A stretch of DNA of 64,000 nt from Amycolatopsis acididurans (GTDB taxonomy: Bacteria > Actinomycetota > Actinomycetes > Mycobacteriales > Pseudonocardiaceae). The DNA lies in NCBI RefSeq assembly GCF_012328925.1, contig NZ_JAAXLS010000001.1, positions 62,001-126,000 of the forward strand, written 5' to 3'. The notes under the pieces were generated by a model that ran no database searches, was not told where the DNA came from, and was given only the letters and a program-made list of their open reading frames with translations. The position numbers and the translations under genes are program-made. This document shows, piece by piece, positions 52,269 to 61,428 of this stretch; position 1 is the stretch's first letter; each line of letters starts with the position of its first letter.

Positions 52269-53217
52269 CCCGCCGCTCGGCCGGTTCGCGCTCGGGACGG
52301 CGAGTCTCGGCAATCTTTACGCGCCGGTCGGAGACGAGCAGGCGCACGCCGTGCTCGAAGCGGCGTGGGAGTGCGGTGTCCGCTACTTCGACACCGCGCC
52401 GCACTACGGGCTCGGGCTGGCCGAACGCCGCCTCGGCGCGTTCCTCAAGACAAAACCCCGCGCCGACTACGTGGTGTCCACAAAGGTCGGCAGGCTGCTG
52501 GTGCCCGACCCCGAGGGCGCCGCCCGGCTCGACCTCGCCGACGGCTACCACGTGCCCGCGGACCACCGTCGCGTCTGGGACTTCTCCGCGGCGGGCATCC
52601 GCCGCAGCCTGGAGGAGTCACTGGCCCGGCTGGGGCTGGACTCGGTCGACATCGTCTACCTGCACGACCCCGACGAATACGACCTGGAACCGGCGCTGGC
52701 GCAGGGACTTCCCGCCGTGGCCGCACTGCGCGACGAAGGCGTGGTGCGCGCGGTGGGGCTCGGGTCGAAGTCGACGAAGGCCCTCGCCGCCGGCGCCCGC
52801 TCGGGGGCGCTGGACCTGTTGATGATCGCCGGCCGGTTCACGCTGCTCGAACAGCCCGCCGTGGACGACATCGTGCCCGAATGCCGGGCTCACTCGGTCG
52901 GCATCGCCGCCGCGGGGGTGTTCAATTCCGGCCTGCTCGCCACGCCGGAACCCTCGCCCGAGGCGCATTACGAGTACGGCCGGGTGCCGCCGGAAGTGCT
53001 CGCCACCGCACGCGAGATCGCCGTGGTGTGCACCGAGTTCGGTGTGGACCTGCCGACGGCCGCGCTTCGGTACCCGCTGCGCGAACCCCTCGTGCGCACC
53101 GTCGTCGTCGGTGCCGCGAGCGCGGAGGAGGTGCGGCAGAACCACCGGCGCCTGTCGGCGGCCGTGCCCGACGGGCTGTGGACCGCGTTGCGCGACAAGG
53201 GGCTGGTGCGGCAATGA
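52261..53217 (+). CDS. Aldo/keto reductase, probable L-fucose (D-threo-aldose) 1-dehydrogenase
   Basis: A 318-residue AKR. The catalytic tetrad is visible in [13 protein letters not shown] (Asp, Tyr), STKVGRLL (Lys) and YLHDPDEYD (His). The long loop [26 protein letters not shown] is shared with D-threo-aldose and fucose dehydrogenases. It oxidises L-fucose to the 1,5-lactone. ATG 52261 overlaps the dehydratase stop and the gene is followed by the lactonase with a 4-bp overlap, which places the first two pathway steps together. Confidence 0.88.
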   Translation: MASPPLGRFALGTASLGNLYAPVGDEQAHAVLEAAWECGVRYFDTAPHYGLGLAERRLGAFLKTKPRADYVVSTKVGRLLVPDPEGAARLDLADGYHVPADHRRVWDFSAAGIRRSLEESLARLGLDSVDIVYLHDPDEYDLEPALAQGLPAVAALRDEGVVRAVGLGSKSTKALAAGARSGALDLLMIAGRFTLLEQPAVDDIVPECRAHSVGIAAAGVFNSGLLATPEPSPEAHYEYGRVPPEVLATAREIAVVCTEFGVDLPTAALRYPLREPLVRTVVVGAASAEEVRQNHRRLSAAVPDGLWTALRDKGLVRQ

Positions 53218-54041
53218 CCATCGACACGCACCTGCACCTGTGGGATCTCACGGTGAGCGAGTACGCGTGGATCCCCGGCGGCCCGTTGCACTCCACCTAC
53301 ACCGCGAAACAGGCGCGGTCCGAATTGGACTCCGCCGGTGTCGGTACCGCGATTCTCGTGCAGGCGGAGGATTCCGAGGCCGATACCGAGTTCATGCTCG
53401 CGCAGGCCGCCGAGCACGACTGGATCACCGGCGTGGTCGGCTGGGTGAAGCTGGAGGATCCGGACACCGCGGCCCGGCAGCTCGACCGCTGGCAGGAGCA
53501 CGGCGCGTTCCGCGGCGTGCGGCACCTGGTGCACGACGATCCGCGGGAGGGGTTCCTCGAACTGCCCGGTGTGCGCCGGTCGCTGGCGACGCTCGCCGAG
53601 CGCGGCCTGACCTTCGACGTGCCCGACGCGTGGCCGAGACATCTCGGCCGGATCGCGCACCTCGCCGCGGCGGTGCCCGGCCTCACCGTCGTGGTCGACC
53701 ATCTCGGCAAACCGCCACGCGATCCCGAGGCCTTCCGGCGGTGGCGCGCGACGTTGCGCGAGGTCGCGAAACGGTCCAACACCGTGGCGAAACTGTCCGG
53801 CCTGCAGCTGCCCGGCGAACCGTTCACCGTCGAAGCCGTGCGGCCAGCCGTGACCGAGGCGCTGGAGGCGTTCGGGCCGGAACGCCTGATGTACGGCGGG
53901 GACTGGCCGATGACCGTCCTTTTCGGAGGATACGCCCGCGCCTGGGAAATCCTCTCGGCGCTGATCGGTGAACTGTCCGCACCCGAACGCGAGAAGGTGC
54001 TGTCGGGCACGGCGCACCGGGTTTACGGAGGCAGCCGATGA
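53214..54041 (+). CDS. Amidohydrolase family 2, probable L-fuconolactonase
   Basis: A 275-residue COG3618-type lactonase. It starts [11 protein letters not shown] with the HxH pair, followed by [39 protein letters not shown], and the final Asp ligand in MYGGDWPM. L-fuconolactonase and L-rhamnonolactonase belong here. Its place between the aldose dehydrogenase and the importer genes fits lactone hydrolysis. It overlaps the ABC ATPase gene by 4 bp. Confidence 0.88.
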   Translation: MTIDTHLHLWDLTVSEYAWIPGGPLHSTYTAKQARSELDSAGVGTAILVQAEDSEADTEFMLAQAAEHDWITGVVGWVKLEDPDTAARQLDRWQEHGAFRGVRHLVHDDPREGFLELPGVRRSLATLAERGLTFDVPDAWPRHLGRIAHLAAAVPGLTVVVDHLGKPPRDPEAFRRWRATLREVAKRSNTVAKLSGLQLPGEPFTVEAVRPAVTEALEAFGPERLMYGGDWPMTVLFGGYARAWEILSALIGELSAPEREKVLSGTAHRVYGGSR

Positions 54042-55612
54042 CAGGGGTGATCACCGTGACCGAACCGCTGCTCGAGGTCGAGGGAGTGGACAAGAGCTTC
54101 CCCGGTGTGCGGGCGCTGCACGACATGCGGCTGGACCTGTCCTCCGGCGAAGTACTCGCGCTGGTGGGCGAGAACGGGGCCGGCAAGTCCACCCTGATGA
54201 AACTGTTGTCGGGCATCCACAAGGCCGACGCGGGACATTTCAGGCTGGGCGGAAAGCCCTACGAACCGACCAATCCGCGGCACGCGCTGGAACTGGGCAT
54301 CAGCATCATCCACCAGGAGTTCAACCTGGTGCCGCATCTGACCGTGGCTCAGAACATCTTCATCGGCCGGGAACCGCGGCGCGGCAAGGTCCTGCTGGAC
54401 GAGCGCAAGCTCAACGCCGAAGCCACCACATTGCTGGAAAAGCTGGGCCTGCCACTGGATCCGCGTGCCGTCGTCGGCGAACTGACCGTCGCCAACCAGC
54501 AGATGGTGGAGATCGCCAAGGCGCTGTCCTACGAACCGCGCGTGCTCATCATGGACGAGCCGACCGCGGCGCTCAACGACGCCGAGGTCGACACGCTGCA
54601 CGAGCTGATCCGCCGGTTCGTGCGGCCCGGAACGGGCGTCATCTACATCTCGCACCGGATGGAGGAGATCAAGCGGATCGCCGACCGGGTCACGGTGATC
54701 CGCGACGGCGAGTACATCGACACGCTCGACGTGGCCACGGCGAGCACGCCGGAGATCATCGCGCTGATGGTCGGCCGCGCGATCAACACCGACGCCCGGC
54801 CGCAGGGCGTGCGCGACGACCGCGACGTGGTGCTCTCGGTCGCCGGGCTCGGCACGAAGGACCTGCTCACCGACGTGTCGTTCGATCTGCGCAAGGGCGA
54901 GATCCTCGGGTTCGCCGGGCTGATGGGCGCCGGCCGCACCGAGGTCGCACGGGCGCTCGTCGGCGCGGACAAGATCGCCACGGGCACGATCACGGTGCAC
55001 GGCAAGCGGGTCCGCATCTCCACCCCGGCCGACGCGGCGCGGCTGGGCATCGGGTACCTGTCCGAGGACCGCAAACGGTACGGGCTGCTGCTGGACGCCG
55101 ACGTCAAGGCCAACATCGCGCTCTCGGCGCTGCGGGAGCAGTTCACCAAGGGCGGCTTCGTGCGGGACCGCGCGCTGCGCACGAAAGTGGGCGAGTACGT
55201 CGGCACGCTGCGCATCAAGACACCTTCGCTGGACCAGACGACGAAAAACCTCTCCGGCGGCAACCAGCAGAAGGTGGTGATCGCCAAATGGCTGGCCAAG
55301 GACTGCGACGTACTGATCTTCGACGAGCCGACGCGCGGCATCGACGTCGGCGCGAAAGAGGAGATCTACCAGCTGCTCAACGAACTGGCGGCGCAGGGCA
55401 AGGCGATCATCATGATCTCCTCGGAGCTGCCGGAGATCCTGCGCATGTCGCACCGCGTCGTGGTGATGAGCGAGGGCCGCGTCACCGGCGTGCTGAACGC
55501 GGCCGAGGCGACGCAGGAGAACATCATGCACTTCGCGACCCTGCGGCCCGACGAGAACCCGGCCGACGCGGCCGAACTCGGCCTCATCGCTGAGGAAGGA
55601 ATCCAGGCATGA
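54038..55612 (+). CDS. Sugar ABC transporter ATPase (RbsA/MglA type, two ABC domains)
   Basis: A 524-residue double ATPase. Domain 1 (about 8-240) has Walker [13 protein letters not shown], an [15 protein letters not shown] signature and [11 protein letters not shown]. Domain 2 (about 260-505) has the degenerate Walker region [40 protein letters not shown] and [13 protein letters not shown]. This is the standard arrangement for ribose-, xylose- or rhamnose-type importers. It is co-transcribed with the pathway enzymes. Confidence 0.94.
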   Translation: MTGVITVTEPLLEVEGVDKSFPGVRALHDMRLDLSSGEVLALVGENGAGKSTLMKLLSGIHKADAGHFRLGGKPYEPTNPRHALELGISIIHQEFNLVPHLTVAQNIFIGREPRRGKVLLDERKLNAEATTLLEKLGLPLDPRAVVGELTVANQQMVEIAKALSYEPRVLIMDEPTAALNDAEVDTLHELIRRFVRPGTGVIYISHRMEEIKRIADRVTVIRDGEYIDTLDVATASTPEIIALMVGRAINTDARPQGVRDDRDVVLSVAGLGTKDLLTDVSFDLRKGEILGFAGLMGAGRTEVARALVGADKIATGTITVHGKRVRISTPADAARLGIGYLSEDRKRYGLLLDADVKANIALSALREQFTKGGFVRDRALRTKVGEYVGTLRIKTPSLDQTTKNLSGGNQQKVVIAKWLAKDCDVLIFDEPTRGIDVGAKEEIYQLLNELAAQGKAIIMISSELPEILRMSHRVVVMSEGRVTGVLNAAEATQENIMHFATLRPDENPADAAELGLIAEEGIQA

Positions 55613-56604
55613 CCACCGTGAAGGCTCCCGCACGGGAGCGGACCCAGGCCACCGGGCTGACGGGGGCGATCAAGAGCAGGCTGCAGCAACTGCTCGCGTT
55701 CGCGAGTCTCGTCGTGATCTACGCGTTCTTCTCGATCGTGAGCCCGTTCTTCTTCTCCTACGGCAACTTCATCGCGATCCTGTTCTCCACGGTGGTGATC
55801 GGCACACTCGCCATCGGCACCACGTTCGTCATCATCTCGGCGGGCATCGACCTCTCGATCGGCACCGGGATGGCGTTGTGCGCGGTCATGGCGGGCGTGT
55901 TCATGGTGAACATGCACCTGCCGCTGGGGCTGGGTGTGCCGCTGGCGATCCTGTTCGGCGGGCTGATGGGACTGGTCAACGGGATCAACGTGGCGATACT
56001 GCGGATCCCGCCGTTCATCGCGACGCTGGCGATGATGCTCGTCGCGGAGGGGCTCGCGCTGGTGCTGTCGCATTCGACGCCGATCTACTTCAGCGATGTC
56101 GCCGGCTACACCGACCTCTCCACCGGCAACCTGATCCCGAACGTGCCGAACGCGGTGCTGATCCTGCTGGTCGTCGCGATCATCGCGGGCGTGTTGCTGA
56201 CCAAGAGCGTGCTCGGCCGCTACACGTACTCGATCGGCAGCAACGAGGAGGCCACCGCGCTGTCCGGGATCGACGTGCGGAAGTGGAAGATCGCGATCTA
56301 CGCGTTCGCGGGCTTGTTCACCGGGCTCGCGGGCGTGATGATCTCGGCGCGGCTCGGTTCGGCGCAGCCCGCGACCGGGATGGGCTACGAACTGCAGGCG
56401 ATCGCCGCGGTGGTGATCGGCGGGACGTCGCTGTCCGGCGGCAAGGGCTCGATCATCGGCACCCTGATCGGCGCGCTGATCATCTCGGTGCTCAACAACG
56501 GCCTGCAGATCATGTCGATTCCGCAGGAATGGCAGAACGTCATCCTCGGCGGCGTGATTCTCGTGGCGGTGTACACGGACCGGATCCGGAAAAAGGAAGC
56601 CTGA
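55609..56604 (+). CDS. Sugar ABC transporter permease (RbsC type)
   Basis: A 331-residue BPD_transp_2 membrane protein with about ten helices. Recognisable parts are [44 protein letters not shown], and [22 protein letters not shown], then [25 protein letters not shown] 55609 overlaps the ATPase stop. It forms the channel of the deoxy-sugar importer. Confidence 0.94.
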   Translation: MTTVKAPARERTQATGLTGAIKSRLQQLLAFASLVVIYAFFSIVSPFFFSYGNFIAILFSTVVIGTLAIGTTFVIISAGIDLSIGTGMALCAVMAGVFMVNMHLPLGLGVPLAILFGGLMGLVNGINVAILRIPPFIATLAMMLVAEGLALVLSHSTPIYFSDVAGYTDLSTGNLIPNVPNAVLILLVVAIIAGVLLTKSVLGRYTYSIGSNEEATALSGIDVRKWKIAIYAFAGLFTGLAGVMISARLGSAQPATGMGYELQAIAAVVIGGTSLSGGKGSIIGTLIGALIISVLNNGLQIMSIPQEWQNVILGGVILVAVYTDRIRKKEA

Positions 56605-56620
56605 ACAAAGGAGTTCACGC

Positions 56621-57592
56621 ATGAGGACACGGAAGATCGTCGCCGCGGCCGCCGGCGCGGTGCTCGCGCTGAGCCTGGCGGCGTGCGGCCAGAGCGGTAC
56701 CTCTGGCGCGAGCGGGAATGGCGGACCGCTGATCGCGATCGTCTCGAAGGGGTTCCAGCACCAGTTCTGGCAGTCGGTGAAGAAGGGCGCGGAGGACGAG
56801 GCCGCCGCCAAGGGCGCGCGGATCACCTTCGTCGGCCCGCCGACGGAGAAGGACGTCGAGCAGCAGGTCAACATGCTGACCAACGAGCTGGCGAAATCGC
56901 CGCAGGCACTGGGTTTCGCGGCACTGGACTCGCGGGCCGCGGCGCCGCTGCTGCAGCAGGCGAAATCGCAGAAGATCCCGGTCGTGGCGTTCGACTCCGG
57001 TGTGGACAGTGACATCCCGGTGACCACCGTGGCCACGGACAACAAGGCCGCGGCGGCGGAGGCCGCCAAGCATCTCGCCGAACAGATCGGCGGCCAGGGC
57101 AAGGTCGCGATGGTCGTCCACGACCAGACGAGTCTGTCCGGCAAGGACCGGCGCGACGGGTTCATGGCGTGGATGAAGCAGAACGCGCCCGGCATCACGG
57201 TGCTGGAGCCGCAGTACGGCGGTGGTGACCAGCTGGAGTCGGCGAACATCACCAAGTCGATCATCCAGGCGAACCCGGACCTCAAGGGCATCTACGCGTC
57301 CAACGAGGGTTCCGCGATCGGCGTGATCAAGGGCGTCGAGGAGAGCGGCAAGTCCGGCGCGATCAAGATCGCCGGATTCGACTCGGGCAAGGCGCAGATC
57401 GACGCGATCAACAGCGGCGTGATGGCCGGTGCCGTCACGCAGGACCCGGTGGACATGGGCAGGCAGCTCGTCGACGCCGCGCTGAAGGCGATCAAGAACG
57501 AGCAGCTGCCCAAGCGCATCGACACGGCCTACTACTGGTACGACAAGTCCAACATCAACGATCCGAAGATCGCGGCCGCGCTGTATCAGTAG
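56621..57592 (+). CDS. Sugar ABC transporter substrate-binding lipoprotein (RbsB type)
   Basis: A 323-residue periplasmic-binding-protein-type lipoprotein. The signal has MRTRK, a hydrophobic stretch and lipobox LAACG; the mature part has IAIVSKGFQHQFWQSVKKGAEDEA, VDSDIPVTTVATDNKAAA, GIYASNEGSAIGVIKGV and FDSGKAQIDAINSGVMAGAVTQDP. It delivers the sugar to the permease. ATG 56621 follows AAAGGAG. It ends the operon, and its last 38 bp overlap the 3' end of a convergent TetR gene. Confidence 0.93.
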   Translation: MRTRKIVAAAAGAVLALSLAACGQSGTSGASGNGGPLIAIVSKGFQHQFWQSVKKGAEDEAAAKGARITFVGPPTEKDVEQQVNMLTNELAKSPQALGFAALDSRAAAPLLQQAKSQKIPVVAFDSGVDSDIPVTTVATDNKAAAAEAAKHLAEQIGGQGKVAMVVHDQTSLSGKDRRDGFMAWMKQNAPGITVLEPQYGGGDQLESANITKSIIQANPDLKGIYASNEGSAIGVIKGVEESGKSGAIKIAGFDSGKAQIDAINSGVMAGAVTQDPVDMGRQLVDAALKAIKNEQLPKRIDTAYYWYDKSNINDPKIAAALYQ

Positions 57593-58181
57593 TGAACGCG
57601 CCCGCCTTCGCGGCGGCGCAGGCGGCCCCGGCGGCCCGCACGGCGGCTTCGTCGTCGAGCAGGCCGCCGTCCAGCAGGAACCGGTAGTACAGCGGCGCCG
57701 ACACCGCGCGGATCACCTCGCGCGTGTCGGTGCCGGCCGGGATCTCGCCGCGCTCGACGGCCTGGCGGGCGCACGGCTCCCACTCCTCGATCCGGACCTC
57801 GTAGAACCTCCGCAACGCCGCCGCGGTGCGCTCGTCGCACGTCGCCGCCGCGATGACCGCCTTGAACAGCGGGCCCTGCCTGGCATCGGTCAGGGTGCGC
57901 CGGACCAGCCGCGCGTTCGCGGTCAGATCTCCCAGCAGCGCACCCGTTTCCGTGCGCGGTACCGACTGCTCGGCCATGTCCTCGAGCAGATCGGTGACCA
58001 GCGCCGTCACCGTGCCCCAGCGCCGGTACAGCGTCGTCTTGCCGACCTCGGCGCGGCGCGCGACCTCGGCCAGGTCCAGGTGCGCGAAGCCCTGTTCGGC
58101 CAGTACGTCTCCCGCCGCCTCCAGCACGGCCGCCCGCACCCGCGCGGTGCGGCCACCAGGGCGAACGGTGCCCGGTTCCAT
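57555..58181 (-). CDS. TetR-family regulator
   Basis: A 208-residue TetR protein. The HTH reads RAAVLEAAGDVLAEQGFAHLDLAEVARRAEVGKTTLYRRWGTVTALV; the C-terminal TetR_C-type domain has TLTDARQGPLFKAVIAAATCDERTAAALRRFYEVR. ATG 58181 is divergent from the aldo/keto reductase gene. The shared gap holds a perfect 11-bp inverted repeat, the probable operator. Its 3' end overlaps the sugar-binding-protein gene by 38 bp, which suggests compact rearranged junctions here. Confidence 0.9.
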   Translation of the reverse strand: MEPGTVRPGGRTARVRAAVLEAAGDVLAEQGFAHLDLAEVARRAEVGKTTLYRRWGTVTALVTDLLEDMAEQSVPRTETGALLGDLTANARLVRRTLTDARQGPLFKAVIAAATCDERTAAALRRFYEVRIEEWEPCARQAVERGEIPAGTDTREVIRAVSAPLYYRFLLDGGLLDDEAAVRAAGAACAAAKAGAFTTDTARPRSSDR

Positions 58182-58193
58182 AAATGGGTCTCC

Positions 58194-58236
58194 AGTTCCG
58201 TTAGTTGTGCTAACCTGACCGCATTCTAACGGAACT
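58194..58236. promoter_or_regulatory. Long inverted repeat between TetR and aldo/keto reductase genes
   Basis: AGTTCCGTTAG (58194-58204) and CTAACGGAACT (58226-58236) are perfect 11-bp arms 21 nt apart. The arms flank a further TTAG/CTAA pairing. The element fills much of the 77-bp gap and would cover both promoters. It is the likely operator of the TetR protein. Confidence 0.7.
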
Positions 58237-58258
58237 ATGGAACCATTAAGGGGATGTC

Positions 58259-59284
58259 GTGGAGTACAGGAGACTGGGTGCGTCGGGACTCGAGGTGCCC
58301 GTGCTGAGCTTCGGCGCGGCCACGTTCGGCGGGCGGGGCGCGCTGTTCGGCGAGTGGGGCGACACCGACGTGGCCGGGGCGCGGCGGATGGTCGACATCT
58401 GCCTGGACGCGGGCCTCACCCTGTTCGACACCGCGGACGTCTACTCGGACGGGGCGTCGGAGGAGGTGCTCGGGCAGGCGATCAAGGGGCGCCGGGACCG
58501 GGTGCTGATCTCGACCAAGACGGGGCTGCCGTGGGAAGGCGGCGCCGGCACCTCGCGCGTGCGGCTGATCAAGGCCGTGGACGACGCCCTGCGCAGGCTG
58601 GGCACCGCCCACATCGACCTGTTCCAGTTGCATGCCTACGACGCGGGCACCCCGCTCCACGAGGTACTGTCCACACTGGACGATCTGACGCGTGCAGGGA
58701 AGATCCGGTACGCCGGGGTATCGAACTTCTCCGGCTGGCAACTGATGGCCTCGCTCGACCTCGCCGACCGGTACGGCTACCCGCGGTATGTCGCGCACCA
58801 GGTGTACTACTCACTCGTCGGCCGCGACTACGAATGGGATCTCATGCCGCTCGGCCTCGTGCAGGGCGTCGGCGCGATGGTGTGGAGCCCGCTCGGCTGG
58901 GGCAGGCTGACCGGCAAGGTGCGCCGCGGGCGGCCGCTGCCGGCCCGGAGCCGGCTGCACCGCACCGCCGACTACGGCCCGCCCGTCGAGGACGAGAAGC
59001 TCTACCGTGCCGTCGACGTCCTGGACGAGATCGCCGAGGAGACCGGCAAGGCGGTGCCGCAGATCGCGCTGAACTGGCTGTTGCGGCGCCCGACCGTCGC
59101 GTCGGTCATCGTCGGGGCCCGCGACGAGCGGCAGCTGCGGCAGAACCTGGGCGCCGTGGGCTGGTCGCTGACCGACGCGCAGATCGCGCGCCTGGACAAG
59201 GCCTCGGCCACGACGGCCCCATACCCGCATTTTCCTTACCAGCGCCAGGAGGGCTTCGCGCGGTTGAATCCGCCGCCCGTGTGA
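58259..59284 (+). CDS. Aldo/keto reductase (TetR-controlled)
   Basis: A 341-residue AKR of the aryl-alcohol-dehydrogenase or potassium-channel-beta-like group: EYRRLGASGLEVPVLSFGAATFGG, FDTADVYSDGASEEVLG with Asp and Tyr, STKTGLP with Lys, FQLHAYDAG with His, and the C-terminal NADPH motif VIVGARDERQLRQNL. GTG 58259 has AAGGGG upstream. Typically such TetR/AKR pairs detoxify aldehydes or ketones. There is no sign of a link to the upstream sugar pathway other than position. Confidence 0.88.
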   Translation: MEYRRLGASGLEVPVLSFGAATFGGRGALFGEWGDTDVAGARRMVDICLDAGLTLFDTADVYSDGASEEVLGQAIKGRRDRVLISTKTGLPWEGGAGTSRVRLIKAVDDALRRLGTAHIDLFQLHAYDAGTPLHEVLSTLDDLTRAGKIRYAGVSNFSGWQLMASLDLADRYGYPRYVAHQVYYSLVGRDYEWDLMPLGLVQGVGAMVWSPLGWGRLTGKVRRGRPLPARSRLHRTADYGPPVEDEKLYRAVDVLDEIAEETGKAVPQIALNWLLRRPTVASVIVGARDERQLRQNLGAVGWSLTDAQIARLDKASATTAPYPHFPYQRQEGFARLNPPPV

Positions 59285-59334
59285 CCTGGACTTAAGGTGT
59301 AGCCCTGCGATGTGGTCAGGGAGGTCCGGCGGCT

Positions 59335-59952
59335 GTGGTGGACAAGCGGAGACGTGGCAGGCCGCCGGCGAGCGCGGGGCCGAGCACCAGGGACCAGATC
59401 CTCAAAGCCGGGCGCGAGGTGTTCTCCGAACTCGGCTACGAGGGCACCACCTTCAAGGCGATCGCCGAGCGCGCCGGGCTCACCCGGCCCGCCGTGAGCC
59501 ACTACTTCCGCAACAAGGAGCTGCTCTTCCTCGCGTTGTCCGAATCGGCACGCGACACCGTGGTCACGGCCGGTGCGGACCGGGCGGGCGGCGCGATCAC
59601 GCTGCCGGACCGGCTCGCGGCGTTCCTGGACTCGGCCATGCAGGTCGACTCCGCCGATCCCTCGTTCGCGCGGTTCATGGCGGCTTCGGTGCTGGACGCG
59701 TTCCGGCATCCGCAGCTGCGCGAGGCCGCGCACGGCCAGCTCGACCACGTGCGTGCTTTCGTGCGCCAGGCCCTCGAAGCCGCCGTCGCCGAGGGCGAGG
59801 TGCGGCCCGACCTCGACGTTCCGGCCGTCACCGAGATGCTCATCGCGGTGCTGTGGGGGATGGGCCTCTACGCCGGTTTCGTCGGCACCCACGAACAACT
59901 GGAGGACGTGGTCGCGCAGTTCGTCCGGCTGCTCACCGGCGATCTCTGGTAG
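59335..59952 (+). CDS. TetR-family regulator
   Basis: A 205-residue TetR protein. An Arg-rich N-terminus (KRRRGRP) is followed by the HTH: DQILKAGREVFSELGYEGTTFKAIAERAGLTRPAVSHYFRNKELLFLAL. GTG 59335 is given, and GTG 59338 is equally possible. It stands 50 bp after the aldo/keto reductase gene and converges on the MarR gene with a 1-bp gap. Its target is not apparent; the following hydroxycinnamate-type cluster has its own MarR regulator. Confidence 0.87.
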   Translation: MVDKRRRGRPPASAGPSTRDQILKAGREVFSELGYEGTTFKAIAERAGLTRPAVSHYFRNKELLFLALSESARDTVVTAGADRAGGAITLPDRLAAFLDSAMQVDSADPSFARFMAASVLDAFRHPQLREAAHGQLDHVRAFVRQALEAAVAEGEVRPDLDVPAVTEMLIAVLWGMGLYAGFVGTHEQLEDVVAQFVRLLTGDLW

Positions 59953-59953
59953 C

Positions 59954-60430
59954 TCAGGACACGATCCGCCGCAGCAGCTGCACCAGCTGGGCCCGTTCGC
60001 CTTCGTCGAGTGCGCCCAGTGCCTCGTCGTCGACCTTCGTGGCCAGCTCACTCGCCTTGGCGAACGCGTCGCGGCCGGAGTCGGTGATCACGACCAGCCG
60101 GGTGCGGCGGTCGTCGGGATGTGGATCGCGGCGCACGTAGCCCTCCCGCTGCAGGTCGTCGACCAGCGCGACCACCGCGCTGGGGTCGATGCCCAGCAGC
60201 TCGCCCAGCTCGCGCTGCGACAGCCCGCCGTGCTCGGCCGTGGCCATCAGCACCGTGTAGTGCCGTGCCCGCAGCCCGAACGATTCCAGCTCCCGGTTGA
60301 GGTTGCGGATCAGCCGCCCGCCGGCCAGCGACAGCAGGAAACCCGCGTCGCCGTCGAGCGTGCGGCCCTTTTTCGAAGTGGTGATGGCTCCTCCTCCCGC
60401 CTCCGTCGGCCCATTGTGCCACCCGGCCAC
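59954..60430 (-). CDS. MarR-family regulator (CouR-like)
   Basis: A MarR winged-helix protein: LSLAGGRLIRNLNRELESFGLRARHYTVLMATAEHGGLSQRELGELLGI followed by DPSAVVALVDDLQREGYVRRDPHPDDRRTRLVVIT (the DRR wing). The family-sized product would begin at 60385, where GGAGGAGGAGCC precedes an ATC codon. The nearest regular in-frame start, GTG 60430 (used here), has no ribosome binding site. It is divergent from the SDR-amidohydrolase-MaoC-ligase operon, as expected for a CouR-type repressor of p-hydroxycinnamate catabolism whose ligand is an aromatic acyl-CoA. Confidence 0.82.
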   Translation of the reverse strand: MAGWHNGPTEAGGGAITTSKKGRTLDGDAGFLLSLAGGRLIRNLNRELESFGLRARHYTVLMATAEHGGLSQRELGELLGIDPSAVVALVDDLQREGYVRRDPHPDDRRTRLVVITDSGRDAFAKASELATKVDDEALGALDEGERAQLVQLLRRIVS

Positions 60431-60440
60431 GTGATGAGAA

Positions 60441-60465
60441 CAATCATTGACAGGCCCAACGATTG
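60441..60465. promoter_or_regulatory. Dyad in the MarR-SDR divergent region
   Basis: CAATCATT (60441-60448) and AACGATTG (60458-60465) form an 8-bp inverted repeat with one mismatch and a 9-nt spacer. It lies 45 bp before the SDR gene start. The CAAT/ATTG arms are common in MarR operators. Confidence 0.5.
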
Positions 60466-60509
60466 ATGAGTACACCTATTCTCAGCACATCTCGACGAGG
60501 AGGGCTGGA

Positions 60510-61418
60510 ATGGACTTGACCGGCAAGGTCGCGATCGTGACCGGCAGCGGGCGCGGGCTCGGTCTGGCGTATGCCAGGGAACTGGCCGCGGCGGGGGCGA
60601 AGGTCGTCGTCAACGACGTCGACGCCGCGACCGCCGAGGCAGCCGCGAAGGAGATCACCGACGCCGGCGGCACCGCCGTCGCCGAGGTCGCCGCCGTCGG
60701 CCGCACCGAGGCCGCGGAAGCGCTGGTCGCTCGCGCGGTGGACGAGTTCGGCAGGCTCGACGTGCTGGTCACCAACGCGGGCGTGCTGCGCGACAAGGTG
60801 CTGTGGAAGATGTCCGACGACGACTTCGACACCGTCATCGACGTGCACCTGCGCGGCACCTTCACCTGCGCCCGCGCCGCCGTGCGGCGCATGCGGGAGC
60901 AGGGCGAGGGCGGCAGGCTCATCCTGATCGGCTCCCCGGCCGGTCAGCGCGGCAACTTCGGGCAGACCAACTACTCCGCGGCCAAGGCGGGCATCGTCGG
61001 TTTCGCCCGCACCTGGGCGATGGAACTGGAGCGCGCCAACATCACCGTCAACGCCGTCATCCCGGTCGCCGCGACCGCGATGACCGAGACGATCCCCGCG
61101 CTCAAGCCCTACGTCGACGCGCTGCGCGCCGGTGAGCCGATGCCGCCGTTCGCGCGCACGGCACTGGCCTTCGGCACGCCCGAGGACGCCGCCGGGCTGG
61201 TCGCGTTCCTGGCCTCCGACGCCGCTTCGGGCGTCACCGGGCAGGCGATCGGCATCGGCGGGGACCGGCTGTCGCTGTGGTCGCATCCGCAGCAGGTCGT
61301 CGCCGCCTACGCCGACGGCGGCTGGCGTCCCGGCGCGATCGCCGAAGCGTGGCCGACGACGGTGGGCGCGCAGTTGCAGACTGTGGGCGAGAACCTGCCC
61401 GAACCGCCCGCCGCATAA
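60510..61418 (+). CDS. SDR-family 3-hydroxyacyl-CoA dehydrogenase-like protein (CouN-like)
   Basis: A 302-residue SDR: GSGRGLGLAYARELAAAGAKVVVND (glycine motif of the MFE-2/17-beta-HSD4 type), TNAGVLRDKVLWKMSD, a Ser in IGSPAGQ, and YSAAK. About 50 C-terminal residues beyond the SDR core (WSHPQQVVAAYADGGWRPG) are typical of peroxisomal-MFE-like acyl-CoA enzymes. ATG 60510 follows GAGGAGG. With the next three genes it matches the couN-couO-couM plus couL set of Rhodococcus, where it would oxidise a 3-hydroxy-3-arylpropanoyl-CoA. Confidence 0.8.
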   Translation: MDLTGKVAIVTGSGRGLGLAYARELAAAGAKVVVNDVDAATAEAAAKEITDAGGTAVAEVAAVGRTEAAEALVARAVDEFGRLDVLVTNAGVLRDKVLWKMSDDDFDTVIDVHLRGTFTCARAAVRRMREQGEGGRLILIGSPAGQRGNFGQTNYSAAKAGIVGFARTWAMELERANITVNAVIPVAATAMTETIPALKPYVDALRAGEPMPPFARTALAFGTPEDAAGLVAFLASDAASGVTGQAIGIGGDRLSLWSHPQQVVAAYADGGWRPGAIAEAWPTTVGAQLQTVGENLPEPPAA

Positions 61419-61428
61419 GGAGATCACC

